Part shown: one piece after another, positions 1 to 12,180 of the stretch | Layout of the letters: each line of letters starts with the position of its first letter | Numbering within the stretch: position 1 is the first letter of the stretch | From: Warburgia ugandensis | Lineage: Eukaryota > Streptophyta > Magnoliopsida > Canellales > Canellaceae | NCBI GenBank assembly: GCA_035236585.1 | Contig: CP141139.1 | Coordinates: 49,979,217 to 50,043,216, forward strand | Reading direction: 5' to 3' | Length of the DNA stretch: 64,000 bases | Translations under genes and position numbers: made by a program | Notes under the pieces: model-generated | Database searches by the model: none | The model's input: the letters and a program-made list of their open reading frames with translations, nothing else | Told to the model about the DNA's origin: nothing

Positions 1-193
1 CTCTTTGCAAATAGACTTCAACAAGGGGTACAAACCAAACATAACAAATTAATACAACCCAAAAAATATGAAGACTAAATGGTCCTTCAATGAAATGCAA
101 ATTAAAGTAACCTGTCCAATTTATATACAAGACATTGGGAGATCAAATGGAGACACAAGTATTCTGTAAAAAGTGGTAGTTCATAGTGCAAAC

Positions 194-843
194 CTTTTGT
201 GCAAGCTCAGTCACTTTATCTGTAGCAACAAATGCTTTGGATATGAGTGGCCTTGTTAAAACAGAGTCTACTTTTTGATCTTACATAGAAATAGATGAAT
301 ATTACTGGCTTCACAAGACAATTCAAAATGCAATTGCCTTTTAGTGTTACACCAAGAAGAGCAATACCTTCATGGCAAATGACAGCATTGGGTTACCGAC
401 TAACTTTGTTCCTGGTATTCATCTTAGATGATGCTGGAAATGTGATCAATAAAAAAGTATGATTACATATGCAATTCTAAAAGAAATATCTTATTAAATA
501 TAAACATGAAGTAGCACTGGATTATACTTTCTCTACCTCCAAAACAATGTAGACCTTTGATATATCCTACTTAGTTTCTCCAATCAACTTACAACACTGG
601 GCAACCGTTCTATGGTTGCCAATTCTTCTACTAAAAAGCACCACCCCCATTTCAACAACTATAAACACCTAGCCTCCAGTCAACTAAATTCTAGATAGTA
701 ATTTCTCTTCCATGATCTCCTGCTGTACTAAAGTTCAAGCTTATGATACAAAGAATCTTTTTAAGAAATGGAGGATTTTGAATAAATATGATCATGAGTA
801 CCTCAAAAACAGAAGCAGCACTTTTTACACCACTGATATGGTC
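194..843 (-). other. Possible exon-like segments of an unidentified gene
   Basis: On the minus strand two short open segments are bounded by AG and GT. One is 802-843, beginning after TTTTAG, ending before GTACTC and reading DHISGVKSAASVFE. The other is 194-279, ending before GTTTGC and containing ISKAFVATDKVTELAQK. A third piece near 366-412 reads TKLVGNPMLSFAMK before GTATTG. The intron phases do not join cleanly between them, and I do not recognise the protein. They could be exons of a host gene running off the left edge, pseudogene pieces, or chance. The rest of 1-997 shows nothing. Confidence 0.2.
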
Positions 844-997
844 CTAAAAGAGTATAATAGTATTCAAATGACTTCAATAGTAACTGACTAGTGGCTAACC
901 AGCACATGAGAGAAATCCAGCTGGTTGTGGATGACAGCAATTTCAATATCAAATAAAGCAAATTAATCTCAATTAATGAAAAGTATAGAATTACAAA

Positions 998-3297
998 TCA
1001 ATCTAAATGAACTGCTCTAGAGTCTTCAATTGGTTGAGGTGCTATTGCACTATTACTTATGCTTGCAATGTCTTCAGCAAGCTCATCCATAACAAGTGTT
1101 ATAGCAAAGTTTACAATGATATAGAATAAATATGTACTAGTTATTACTTAGCTCATAAATACAATATATGTGTGTCTATATATATCAAATAAAATAAAGT
1201 TTAAATATAGAATCATAAATTATTACCTTTCAATCCATATAGTCAATCTTTTATATAAATCAATACTTCCATGGTATCTGGCTTTAAAGCAATCTCATAT
1301 TGATCAAGAACCTAACCACCAATACTAACACCAGACTTTGATGCAACTGTAAATATAAGAATGTTCAAGACATCACAAGCCATAACAGCAAGGTCAGGAT
1401 ACTTGAAATCAACATTTTTATTAAATATAAAAGTAAACAAGATTATAAAAAATATTATTTTTATGAGATAAGAGATTATTAATTAAGCAACCTATATTGA
1501 TTGCCTTTTTAGAATGCAAGAATGTTTAGCTTTGACTCTTGCAACCTTGATTCATCCAAATAAAGCTCTAATTGTGATTTTTGCATAACCTAAGAACATT
1601 CTTTACATTTAAATAAATCAAAATCCTAATGCAAATATAATTATATTATTCAATTTAATGTAATACAATTCATAATAAATTACAATATCATAAGTCACAT
1701 ATGAAAGATATAATTACCTTCGTCACATCTAAACTCTCTTAACAATATGAGAAGTTCTATCTATCATAAACATTAAGACCACTACCTCTAGCCATAGAGG
1801 AAGATGGGGAAGGATTATGGGAACTCTTAACCATATATTCATTGAAAAGCAAGAATAACTTGTCCCAAACTCAAGCAAACTCCAAGCAACCATTACCAAA
1901 CAATGTCTTGTATGAGAATTCCACAAATGAGAGCTTATATCAAGGAGCCAACACACATGCAATTGCAAAAACGGTGTTAAATTTAGATTAATATTTTGAA
2001 AACTTGGCAAATATTTGAGTGGGCATACTCTTCATATAGTCATCATCACTTCTCATATATTATGTTAAACTCAAATAAATCACAAATGTTGAACGAAAGT
2101 AAAGATTTGTTGTAGGATATTTAGATCTAGAAAACATGTAGGGAGCATAAAGAAACAACCAAAAGCTTGCAAATTTTTGCTACCTTTTCCCATTCATCTA
2201 TAGAAGGCAATGCTTATAATTTGAGTCACTTAGTTCTAAGTTACAAAATGCACATCGGCAACAAAGAGCACTTTCAAACATCACATATGTTGAATTTCAT
2301 CTTGTAGGATATTCTTGCCTTAAGCACTTTTTGGTCTCAATTGACATGTGATTCACACACTCTGAAAATTTTTGTTTTCTACTATGTTATGCTTTGACAT
2401 ACTTGATACTCTCTCAAAATTTTTGAATAGTATCATCTATTTCTTTCAAACCATCTTACATAATAAAATTCATAATATGACAACAACAACAAAGATGAAA
2501 GAACTCTTCAACACAAATAAGTATCCTTCTTATGTTCAATTGGTGCCCTAATTGCTCAATAGAAGAATCATTAGTAGAACCATTATCTAAAGTGATTGAA
2601 AAAATCTTTTTCTTAATCTTGCATTCTCCCAATAATAAGTATACTATTTTCGCTAATGATATTACATTATATGGAGGTGGTAGAAAACAAAATTTTAAGA
2701 TCCCCTTGTATAAGACCCAATCACAATCTAGAAAATGTGTTGCGAGACTTACATAACTATCTGTAATATAAGAACTCTATAAATTAGATGTCAAACTTAT
2801 CTTATTAGGGGCCAACTCTAACATCTCTTTTATCTTTCTTTTTCTCTTCTATACATTCTCTGTACATCTGCTTTTACTATATTTCTACTAATTAAATGCA
2901 AATCTACACTCAAATATTTCAGTATAGCTCTAATTCCATCATACTCAACAAATTGAAAAGGCAAATAATGCATAACAACTGTAGATGCTAGTAACTTATG
3001 AAAAACTTCAGGATTAAACTTTTCAGAACTTAGTGACATAATCCCCTGACTTTGAGATAAAAGTAACTTACTTATATCATGAGAGCAGCTCCACTTACAA
3101 GTCTTTAAATGACATTTTAAATTATCTGTACCAAATTTTCTATCCCAAATATATACAGCGGAGCACTTCTTGCATTTACACCTTTGCCTTCCATCTTCTA
3201 ATACTGGAAGGTGTTCAAAAAACTTCCATATTAGAGACATCAGCTGCCTATATTTTTTACCTCTGTTGGATTTCAAAACTAACTCCTTGTTCTCCAA
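998..3297 (-). pseudogene. hAT-family transposase with BED zinc finger, degenerate
   Basis: This is a decayed cut-and-paste transposase of the plant hAT (RICESLEEPER-like) type. It starts with a 155-residue open segment (3297 down to 2830) carrying a BED zinc finger: Cys42, Cys45, His63 and Cys67 in the arrangement KCKKC...LKCHLKTC. Farther along, in shifting frames with stops, come FSITLDN and NDSSIEQL near 2.6 kb, the CAHILN-like stretch CCCHIMNFIM, IKYVKA, YPTTNLYF near 2.1 kb, and finally the hAT dimerisation region. That last region reads QLELYLDE (about 1.57 kb), then YPDLAVMACDVLNI and TVASKSGVSIGG (about 1.4 kb) ending in DTMEVLIY (about 1.26 kb). A GT after GLKG suggests an intron before a last exon starting VMDELAEDIAS and stopping at 998. 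In-frame stops make it inactive. No terminal inverted repeats or 8-bp duplication were found. Confidence 0.85.
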
Positions 3298-5689
3298 ATT
3301 AAATATATCATCATTATCCTCATTCTCCTATGCCAAATTCAAACAATCAGATAAATCATTGCTCCCAACATGTGCCAATATTTCAATTAACAAACAAAGT
3401 TTAGTATGTATTAAACAACAATTACTTCATTAAAGGTCATATTAATTAGAACAAGGAACAAGCATAGAAACATATAGAATCAAATAAATAAGAATCAAAC
3501 TCTATAAAGAATCAAACAATCATGAATCATAGAGCTAATAAGCAAAGAAAAATATATAGCTCAAGTGAGGACTAAAGAGAGAAACAGAGAGCTAAAGAAA
3601 GAACAAATAAGAAACACATACCTGTAGTGGTGTAGGTGTGCTCATGGTGTAAGAATTCTTGAAGATATCTAAAAAAAGGCACAAATCCAGGAACAACCAT
3701 CAACAATTTGGAAGATCAAAATAAACAATGTCTCATGACCTTTTCTAAATTAAAGATTTTTTCAATAAATAGTTTTCAGTAGTTAATCTCCTCTTTCTCC
3801 TTAATACAACTTCTACCTAAAATGGTTAATTGTAAGGGGGTGAGTATGAGAAATCACAATGAGAGGTTACTTAGTTAGACAAAACCATCATGTCAAATTA
3901 AAACCCATATCTATTAATCAATATTAATTTATAAGTCATGTGATGCATATATTGGGTAGTGCTTTTGTTCATATCATATCAAATGATATTAGTCTTCAAA
4001 TAATTTTAGTTGTTAATATTGCATCAACTTCTAATTGACTTTCTACAAAATACCATATGTATATGAGCTAAGACATTCAAATTAGCAACATTAGACTCGA
4101 GTTAGACATAATCCTAGTCAAGGTGTTGGTATGTTTAAAAATATAGCCTAATATAACTGTCGTTTGAGAAATACGCTCTTAAGATGACTGTGATATAAAA
4201 AGGTTGTGAAAAACATTCAAATTAAATTTAGCTAAGATAAAATATGACCCACCAAGGAAAGATGAAAATTTTCACAAGATTCTGAAATAAATATGACAAA
4301 CAACCAATAGAAAGAGAATGATTAATAGTGTTATGGAATGAGGCATGGAGTGGTTCAACATATACTTAGTGGTTTGATATGCACAAAGTAATCATGCATA
4401 CTGACATAAGCTAGGAGTGTAAAAGAATAAATGCATGCCTCAGAGCCCTAATATGGCACAACCCAATAAAGTGGAGTTATCAAGTAAGATCAATCTGGGA
4501 AGATTTGTCTAGATATAAAGGGAAGAAAAACCTCCTAGGGCTTCCATGCAAAATCCCTAAATCTATTCTCTTGTTTTTCCTCTTTAGCCCACTTCTTCAT
4601 CTCCTCTATTTCGGTTTCCTTTTCTATGGCTTCCATGCAAAAAGCCCCAATTCTTTTTTCCTTTCTCCTTCCTTCCTTTCTTCCTTCTTCTTCTTCTTCT
4701 CCTCTTCAATTTTTTGTATTGCATCAAGTGGGTTTTCATAATTAGATGTGCACATGGAAAAACTCAAAATAAATAAAATAAAAACTTGATTTTTTCTTAA
4801 AAATTGTTAGGGAGGTGACTTGAAGTATAGATCTTGCCTTAACAAGTTGTACTTGAGAATGCTTAGCTACACTTAGCTTAGGTCATCAAGTCTTACCAGA
4901 TTAAAATTTTATTAAACCGTGACTCATTTAGATTACTCATATAGTCCATTGAAACTAATCCTCAAAAATTACATGATTCCTAACTTCAAACTCTAAACAT
5001 TTACCTACTTATTAGCACATATATTCTATTTCTATCTGCTTTAAGCATTAAAGAGCCACTTTCGTTGTGCACTCTAATACTTGGCTTTTACTTGCTAACA
5101 CATTAACATTGTTATATAATTTTAGCTCATATAGGCCATGTCTCCAAATCTTTAAGATGAATATGACAATTATCAATTTTCAAAAATGAGTAATATATTT
5201 TACCTCATGCTTCTTCCATTATCATAATACAAGATCATTTCTATTTTTTGTTTGCCCCAATTTTTTTGTTTGTTATCATACTTTCTAACTTAAGGTCAAA
5301 TTGTTCTATTTAGACAAAAGTTCAAAGGTTACCCAAATTTATGATTATGTCTATTCAATTATATCTCATAACATGAACTAGACTCCACATTATTTAGCAT
5401 CTAGTTTACCAATATACATAAAGCCAAATACAAATGGAATTCCTCGCCATTCATAAATCTAATCTAAAGAATAGTATGCATTCATAAAGCCCTGGACACA
5501 CCACACATTATTATAATTGAATCCATGTAGTTCCAAGTCATATCATCTCTCAACATATCATCTTACAAAGTAAGTAAATCCATGTCAAATCATCTTATAA
5601 TATATCAGATCACTAAGTAGGCAAAATCCGTGCGAAGTCAAATCAAAACATATCACAAGCACGTATAATACAATTAGTATACTAGAAAA
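3298..5689. other. Intergenic AT-rich DNA, nothing recognised
   Basis: No coding similarity, RNA gene or clear repeat could be supported here. A 78-residue open stretch at 4505-4741 is pyrimidine-rich and reads as hydrophobic low-complexity sequence. Some of this may be the upstream part of the hAT element or the eroded left end of the CACTA element that follows. Confidence 0.5.
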
Positions 5690-5739
5690 CATGGGAAAAT
5701 TGTTATTATAGAGAACATATCAAAGACATATTTAAGTTA

Positions 5740-6180
5740 AATATAAGATGATTTCCGAATAACCATCCTCTATAATAGTAAATATATGATGGTTATTAAA
5801 AAAACCATCATGTATATGCTACTAAACATAAGAAGGTTAGGATTAAACAGTATATATTTGTGGTGAATATAGGTCGGTTGCCAAAGAACCGTCCTATATT
5901 CCATGAATATAATTAGTTCATGGCTAGTGAGAAAAATATAGGATGATTCCCCTAGAACTGACTTGTACTATCACTGATACAGGATGGTTCAACGGTCCTG
6001 TATTAGCACCAATATAAGATGGTTCTAGGAGAATCGTCTTATAGTCACCACCTATAGAATGGCTCTAGGAGAACGTGAATACAGGACAGTTCCCCCAGAA
6101 CCATCCTGTATTAGCACTAATATGAATATAGGACAGTTCAGTGCGAACCATCCTATATATTGAGGATAATGTAGGACAAT
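5740..6180. repeat. CACTA subterminal hairpin array (left)
   Basis: About ten imperfect copies of a short palindrome-like unit occur here. The core is TATAGGATGGTTC, then 4-8 bases, then GAACCATCCTATA, with variants aggacagttc and aagatggttc. Each unit could fold back on itself. The same unit recurs at 11765-12005, 55220-55415 and 59485-59700. Subterminal repeats of this sort are the usual binding sites for the CACTA DNA-binding protein; that role is inferred here. Confidence 0.75.
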
Positions 6181-6301
6181 CCTCGTATCCCCCCAAGCCC
6201 CACCCCTGACCCAAATTTTGAAAAACCCTCCCTCATACACAGCAAAAACCCAGACCAGAAGAAGAAGGAGAGAAACGGAGATAGAAAGCATGCTATCCGA
6301 T

Positions 6302-7965
<1,664 letters not shown>

Positions 7966-8056
<91 letters not shown>

Positions 8057-8167
8057 TTTCATAACTCATATGGAGTAACCTAAACTAGTGAGCATGGAAT
8101 TCTCTCTCTCTATTTTCATAACTCATATGGAGTAACCTAAACTAGTGAGCATGGAATTGACCATCTC
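7966..8167. repeat. (CT)n microsatellite followed by a 57-bp tandem duplication
   Basis: A run of about 43 CT dinucleotides (7966-8053) ends in a unit that starts tattttcataactcatatgg at 8054. The whole 57-bp unit is repeated from 8111, including a short CT stretch at the join. The two copies look identical, so the duplication is recent and was probably made by slippage or unequal repair at the microsatellite. Confidence 0.95.
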
Positions 8168-8342
8168 ATCGAATGTTCAGTTCTTTTGCTTACTAACACC
8201 ATTTTGAAATGTAACCTCTTTGAACAGACCTTAGTGTATTAATCTTTACATTATAAATATTAGCTAGTTTTCTCCTAATTTTTTGTTGTTTGTTCGAATT
8301 ACCATTATTTCCAACTAATCTAATTTAGTGCTTTCACTTGTG

Positions 8343-9680
8343 GAGGAAACATGGAACATGAAGAATATGAAGAACAATGTAGCACATGTACACCTATCAA
8401 GAGAAAGGGTAGTGGGCCGATAAAAGTGGAACATATAATTAAGAGAAAGTCAAAGGGGATAAAAGAGACAGTACAATTCAACAGTAGATGGTAGGCGATT
8501 GGTACGAGTGCACATTCTTATGCTAGTTTTATATGCTACACAGTTAGAAGCATGGTGCTAGTCTCAGTGACTGATTGGAGACATGTGTCACCATCAATTA
8601 AAGATGCAACATGGAAAATAGTCAAGGTATGTAATTTCTTCCTGCATGTAACATAATATGTCCTTATCTTATTTTTCTTTGCATAGACTAACATGCTTCT
8701 TTTTATTTTATAGTTTGCCTTTGCCATCTCTGCTGAGTGCAAGAAGAATGCATTATAGGGGGTTGGCGAATAATGGAGGAAATAAAAGAGTGAGCTTGCA
8801 AGAAATTACATACTTCGAAATGTTAATGATCCATCAAGGCTTAACATTGTCCTTGAGTTGTATTCCTGCTTCATTGACCAGGATGCATGGAATCAATTTG
8901 GATAGTTTAGGCTTTCATCTAATTTTGAGGTAATTCTATCTTTCCCAAAATTTCATTCATCTAATTATCAAAGTTGATTGTATTTTAATTACATTCCTTT
9001 GATGTATAGGGAAAGCGTATGAAAGGACAAATGGTGCATACAACTAATCATATGCAGCACCACCTTTCCAGGGTTGGCTATGCATGGTTAGATGAAGAAG
9101 AAGTAAGTATATGTGACTATTCATTTTTGTCTAAATATACTAGATCTTTATTTCATTAACTCTGACTTGGTATCTTTCTTAACAGTAAAAGAAGGCTGGG
9201 ACCGTGGAGCCCATCGACCGTGCTCTTCTATGGAAAATGACACATGGAAAAGGGTGTAACTCTCAGACCTTCACTAACAAAAATACTATAGCAATTGCAT
9301 CACAAATTGTAAGTGGTTTTATGTGTCTACCTTTGTATCTCTTGGATTATATTACATATATGAATTTGATCATTTTCTAATAATTACATGTGCAGGAAGA
9401 GTTGGCCCAAGAAAGTACAACTATAAGGACTATAAGTAGCACTGCTGCAAAGGGGGACATCCTGTTTAAGGCTATGGGCAACAAGGACAAGCACCTTGGC
9501 CGAGTAAGGGTCCAAAGCCACAGCATGGTTCCTTTCAAGTTATCCCTATATCAAAGAATCCTCCAGTAGAAGACTTGAAAACATGGAAGGACAAAACCTT
9601 ATAGGAGATGTATAAGAAGGTGAAGAATGATTTGTATAAGGACTTTTGGAGATGCAAAAGTACACATTAGGGTATTGTTC
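8343..9680 (+). pseudogene. Transposase_24-like CACTA protein, multi-exon, degenerate
   Basis: This encodes the plant Ptta/En-Spm Transposase_24 type of protein, generally taken to be the DNA-binding helper of CACTA elements. Exons can be traced by GT-AG borders. One ends at 8626 (VQFNSRW, SYASFICYTVRSM and PSIKDATWKIVK before gtatgt). The next are 8714-8929 (FAFAISAECKKNA ... CFIDQDAWNQFG), 9010-9102 (HHLSRVGYAWLDEEE before gtaagt), 9186-9308 (KKAGTVEPIDRALLWKMTHG) and one from 9396 (EELAQES ... GNKDKHLGRVRVQSH). The GR-VR stretch is typical of the family. There are stops in the first two exons, TAA opens the fourth, and there is a stop after LYQRILQ, so this copy is dead. The next traces, at 9.68-10.44 kb, include TIGDAIGYHMGW and lead into the Ulp1-like part. 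Confidence 0.75.
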
Positions 9681-10439
9681 CTTGACCCCAATCAAACAAT
9701 AGCTACACTTCTCCATTTGAAGAAGAGGTGGCAGAGCAAGTATTTGAAGGAGATTTCCCGATCATTGAAGTATGCATTGGCATGTTTACTTTTGCAATGT
9801 TAAATTTTTTAGTAGTCTTTTTATGATTATATATATGTTATTTCTCAATTGCAGGTAGATCAGTACATGTTGTAGCTACATACTGCTGAGAACTATATTG
9901 CTATGACTACACTATATGAGGTTCATTCTGTCATGTTGCATAGCAAGTTAATGCATTCACACACTAAGCATGTGTGCATTACTGTCACCATCCAACCAGA
10001 TGCCCCATACCATTTTTGATAAAGAGGATGATATTTAAACTATTGGGGATGCAATTGGATATCATATGGGTTGGTTAGAGAAATATATCAAACCAATGAT
10101 ATTCAAGTGTGTATATGGTGTCATGGCATCATTTTCATCTACATTTTTAAAGTCCTCTCCTAAATTGATTAGTATTGTCTGAACATGTCAGTTCACCAAA
10201 AGCAGCAGAAGGAACCATTGAGGCCAAACCCTTTGCTGGTAGCAAATTATGGTGTAGCGATTGGCCCATCCTAGGTATTTATATATACTTGTATGGTAAA
10301 ATCTAACTAGAATATATGCACATAGTCGTCTATATCGGGTATGTTGTTTAATTGCTTTATTAAAAATTAACATGACATTACTTATTTTGTTAATAAGATG
10401 TGATAATTGTTTGACATTTACTCAATGCAAGTCTTTGCG

Positions 10440-11360
10440 CAATAAATTGCAAAGATTAGAGGTCAAAGATGTTTACAAATTCCTTGACACTGTTGTTGTC
10501 TTTCAACTAAAGGAGCATTTGCCATAAAGACAAATAGAAGATATCATACCTAAGCTCTTGCTTTGTGCGAAGGGGCAGGCCTTACTAATTCTCTGCAATA
10601 GTAGGTAAGTTATAATATATGTTGCTATATTATATCATTTCACACACATGAATATATATATATATATATATATATATCAGTTAAGATTTGAAACTTATAA
10701 TTGAATTATTGTATTTCTAGGTCCCATTGGATGCTGCTAGCTCTAGATGTGCATGGTGGGCATGCAATGTTTTTCCATTCTTGTGGAGTGCACATTGGAG
10801 GGCAGCTGATAGAAATTATTAACAAGTAAGACTTTGTTATTTCATTCATTATAATAACCAAACACCTGATAAATATCATATTATTCACAATCCAATGCTT
10901 TCAAATATATGTGTGCAGTGCATGGTATAAATGGGCTGAGCTTGATGGTATCGACCACCCAACAAAACTCAACTGAAAAAAGGTCAAGGTAATGTTTACT
11001 AGTTCTTTACTATAATTTACAACCTAAACTTATTTCATATGATATTTGAAGCTTTTCTATTGTCATTGGTGTGTAGTGCCCTAAACAACAATTTGATTGG
11101 GAGCGTAGTTATTATGTTCTTAGATACATGAGAATCCTCATTCATGAAGGATTTACAATCTCGCAATTGAGAAAGGTAAGACAATTAGTGATCATTGTTA
11201 TAGTTTTCTACATTTCCTAACTGACTCTAAGATTGCATGTCTGAACTAATTTATTATATGTTTCTTATAGGAAGATTTGGTAAGGAAGAGCTACTCCCAA
11301 TTGGATCTAGATGACATCAGAATAGAATGGATAGGTCATATTATGAATTTTAATTTGTAG
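10440..11360 (+). pseudogene. Ulp1-like (C48) cysteine protease domain of CACTA element 1
   Basis: This looks like the Ulp1/SENP-type protease domain that plant CACTA elements carry downstream of Transposase_24. Exons run from LRNKLQRLEVKDVYKFLDT (about 10.44 kb), through HWMLLALDVHGGHAMFFHSC and IGGQLIEIINK (about 10.72-10.82 kb, before gtaaga), AWYKWAELDGIDHPTKLN (about 10.92 kb), and CPKQQFDWERSYYVLRYMR (about 11.08 kb, before gtaaga), to a last exon ending HIMNFNL and stop at 11360. The catalytic His of the HW motif remains. The Asp expected in the (F/L)DS motif is His (FHS). The Cys expected in ECGYYV is Arg (ERSYYV, codon cgt). A stop follows THPTKLN-like text. The protease is therefore inactive by sequence, whatever its splicing. 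Confidence 0.75.
10651..10677. repeat. (TA)n microsatellite
   Basis: About 13 TA repeats inside an intron of the CACTA element 1 gene. Confidence 0.95.
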
Positions 11361-11764
11361 TTCACTGATGTTAATGAATGTAAACATTTTTACTCAAATG
11401 AAATACAAAACATAACTTCATTTCTATGGATGTATTCCATTTTTCTTTTGATTGAAATATGTGTATGTTTTTCTTATTTCAACGAGGGGAAGTTGATTTA
11501 TTGAACTAGACATAGGGTTGTTTATGGAGAAGTGTGAATGTATGGGTGTGCTTTCCTTATTTCAATTTGAAGTGTATGAAGATGTTAAATAAAGAATGTT
11601 GGAAGTGAATGTGTAGAATGATTGTAGCCTACAGAAGTGAAGTGAATGTGTTATATTGTCTCATAATGATTGTTGAATTAATGTACTTTGAAACATATAA
11701 TTGTAGGAAGAATGTACTTAATAAACAGAAACCAAAAAAAAAAAAAAAAAAGAAACTGGTTAAG

Positions 11765-12005
11765 AAGGATGTACAATTTAGGACAGTTATTCAGAAGCCA
11801 TCTTATATTATAACTCATATGAGATGGTTTTTGAAAAATCGTCGTATGTTGCTATAAGAATGTAGGTCCTCTGTCTTATATTATTACTAATATAAGATAG
11901 TTTTTAATGACCGTCCTATACTAGTATAAGAATATAGGATGGTATGTTGAAAACCGTCCTATACAAGTAAGAATAAAGGATGGTTTTTGAATAATCGTCT
12001 TTTTT
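11765..12005. repeat. CACTA subterminal hairpin array (right)
   Basis: Five imperfect copies of the fold-back unit seen at the left end, for example gagatggtttttgaaaaatcg, aagatagtttttaatgaccgtc and aggatggtatgttgaaaacc. They stop just inside the right terminus. A 20-base poly-A-like run at 11731-11750 lies just before them, presumably near the 3' end of the transposon gene. Confidence 0.75.
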
Positions 12006-12017
12006 ATTAAGATAGAT

Positions 12018-12030
12018 AAATTGCGTAGTG
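12018..12030 (-). repeat. Right terminal repeat of CACTA element 1
   Basis: Read on the minus strand the terminus is CACTACGCAATTT. It begins with the CACTA signature of this superfamily. The three bases after it (tta, 12031-12033) would be one copy of the target-site duplication; the partner copy was not located. Confidence 0.7.
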
Positions 12031-12040
12031 TTAGTATCGT

Positions 12041-12180
12041 GAGTCAGACAAATCAACATGACAGGTTAACAGGTCTCAAATCAGACGGGTCAATAGGACA
12101 GGTTAACAAGTCAAGAGTCAGATGAGTCAACATGACAGGTTAACATGTCATGAGTCAGATGGGTCAACATTGGCTAACCC
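12041..12180. repeat. Tandem repeat of about 37 bp
   Basis: Nearly four copies of a unit of the form gagtcagatgggtcaacatg followed by acaggttaacangtca. On the other strand it reads as a tgacccatctgac motif, which resembles the ACCCGACCC-type repeats common in plant transposons. The host element is not identified. Confidence 0.75.

Noticed and set aside
4505-4741. 78-residue hydrophobic frame resembling a small membrane protein
   Set aside because: The Phe/Ser/Leu content comes from a pyrimidine-rich tract; there is no homologue I recognise and no gene structure.
5670-5700. Left CACTA terminus at TACTAGAAAACATGGG
   Set aside because: It does not match the right terminus CACTACGCAA and lacks a tta flank; recorded only as a weak possibility.
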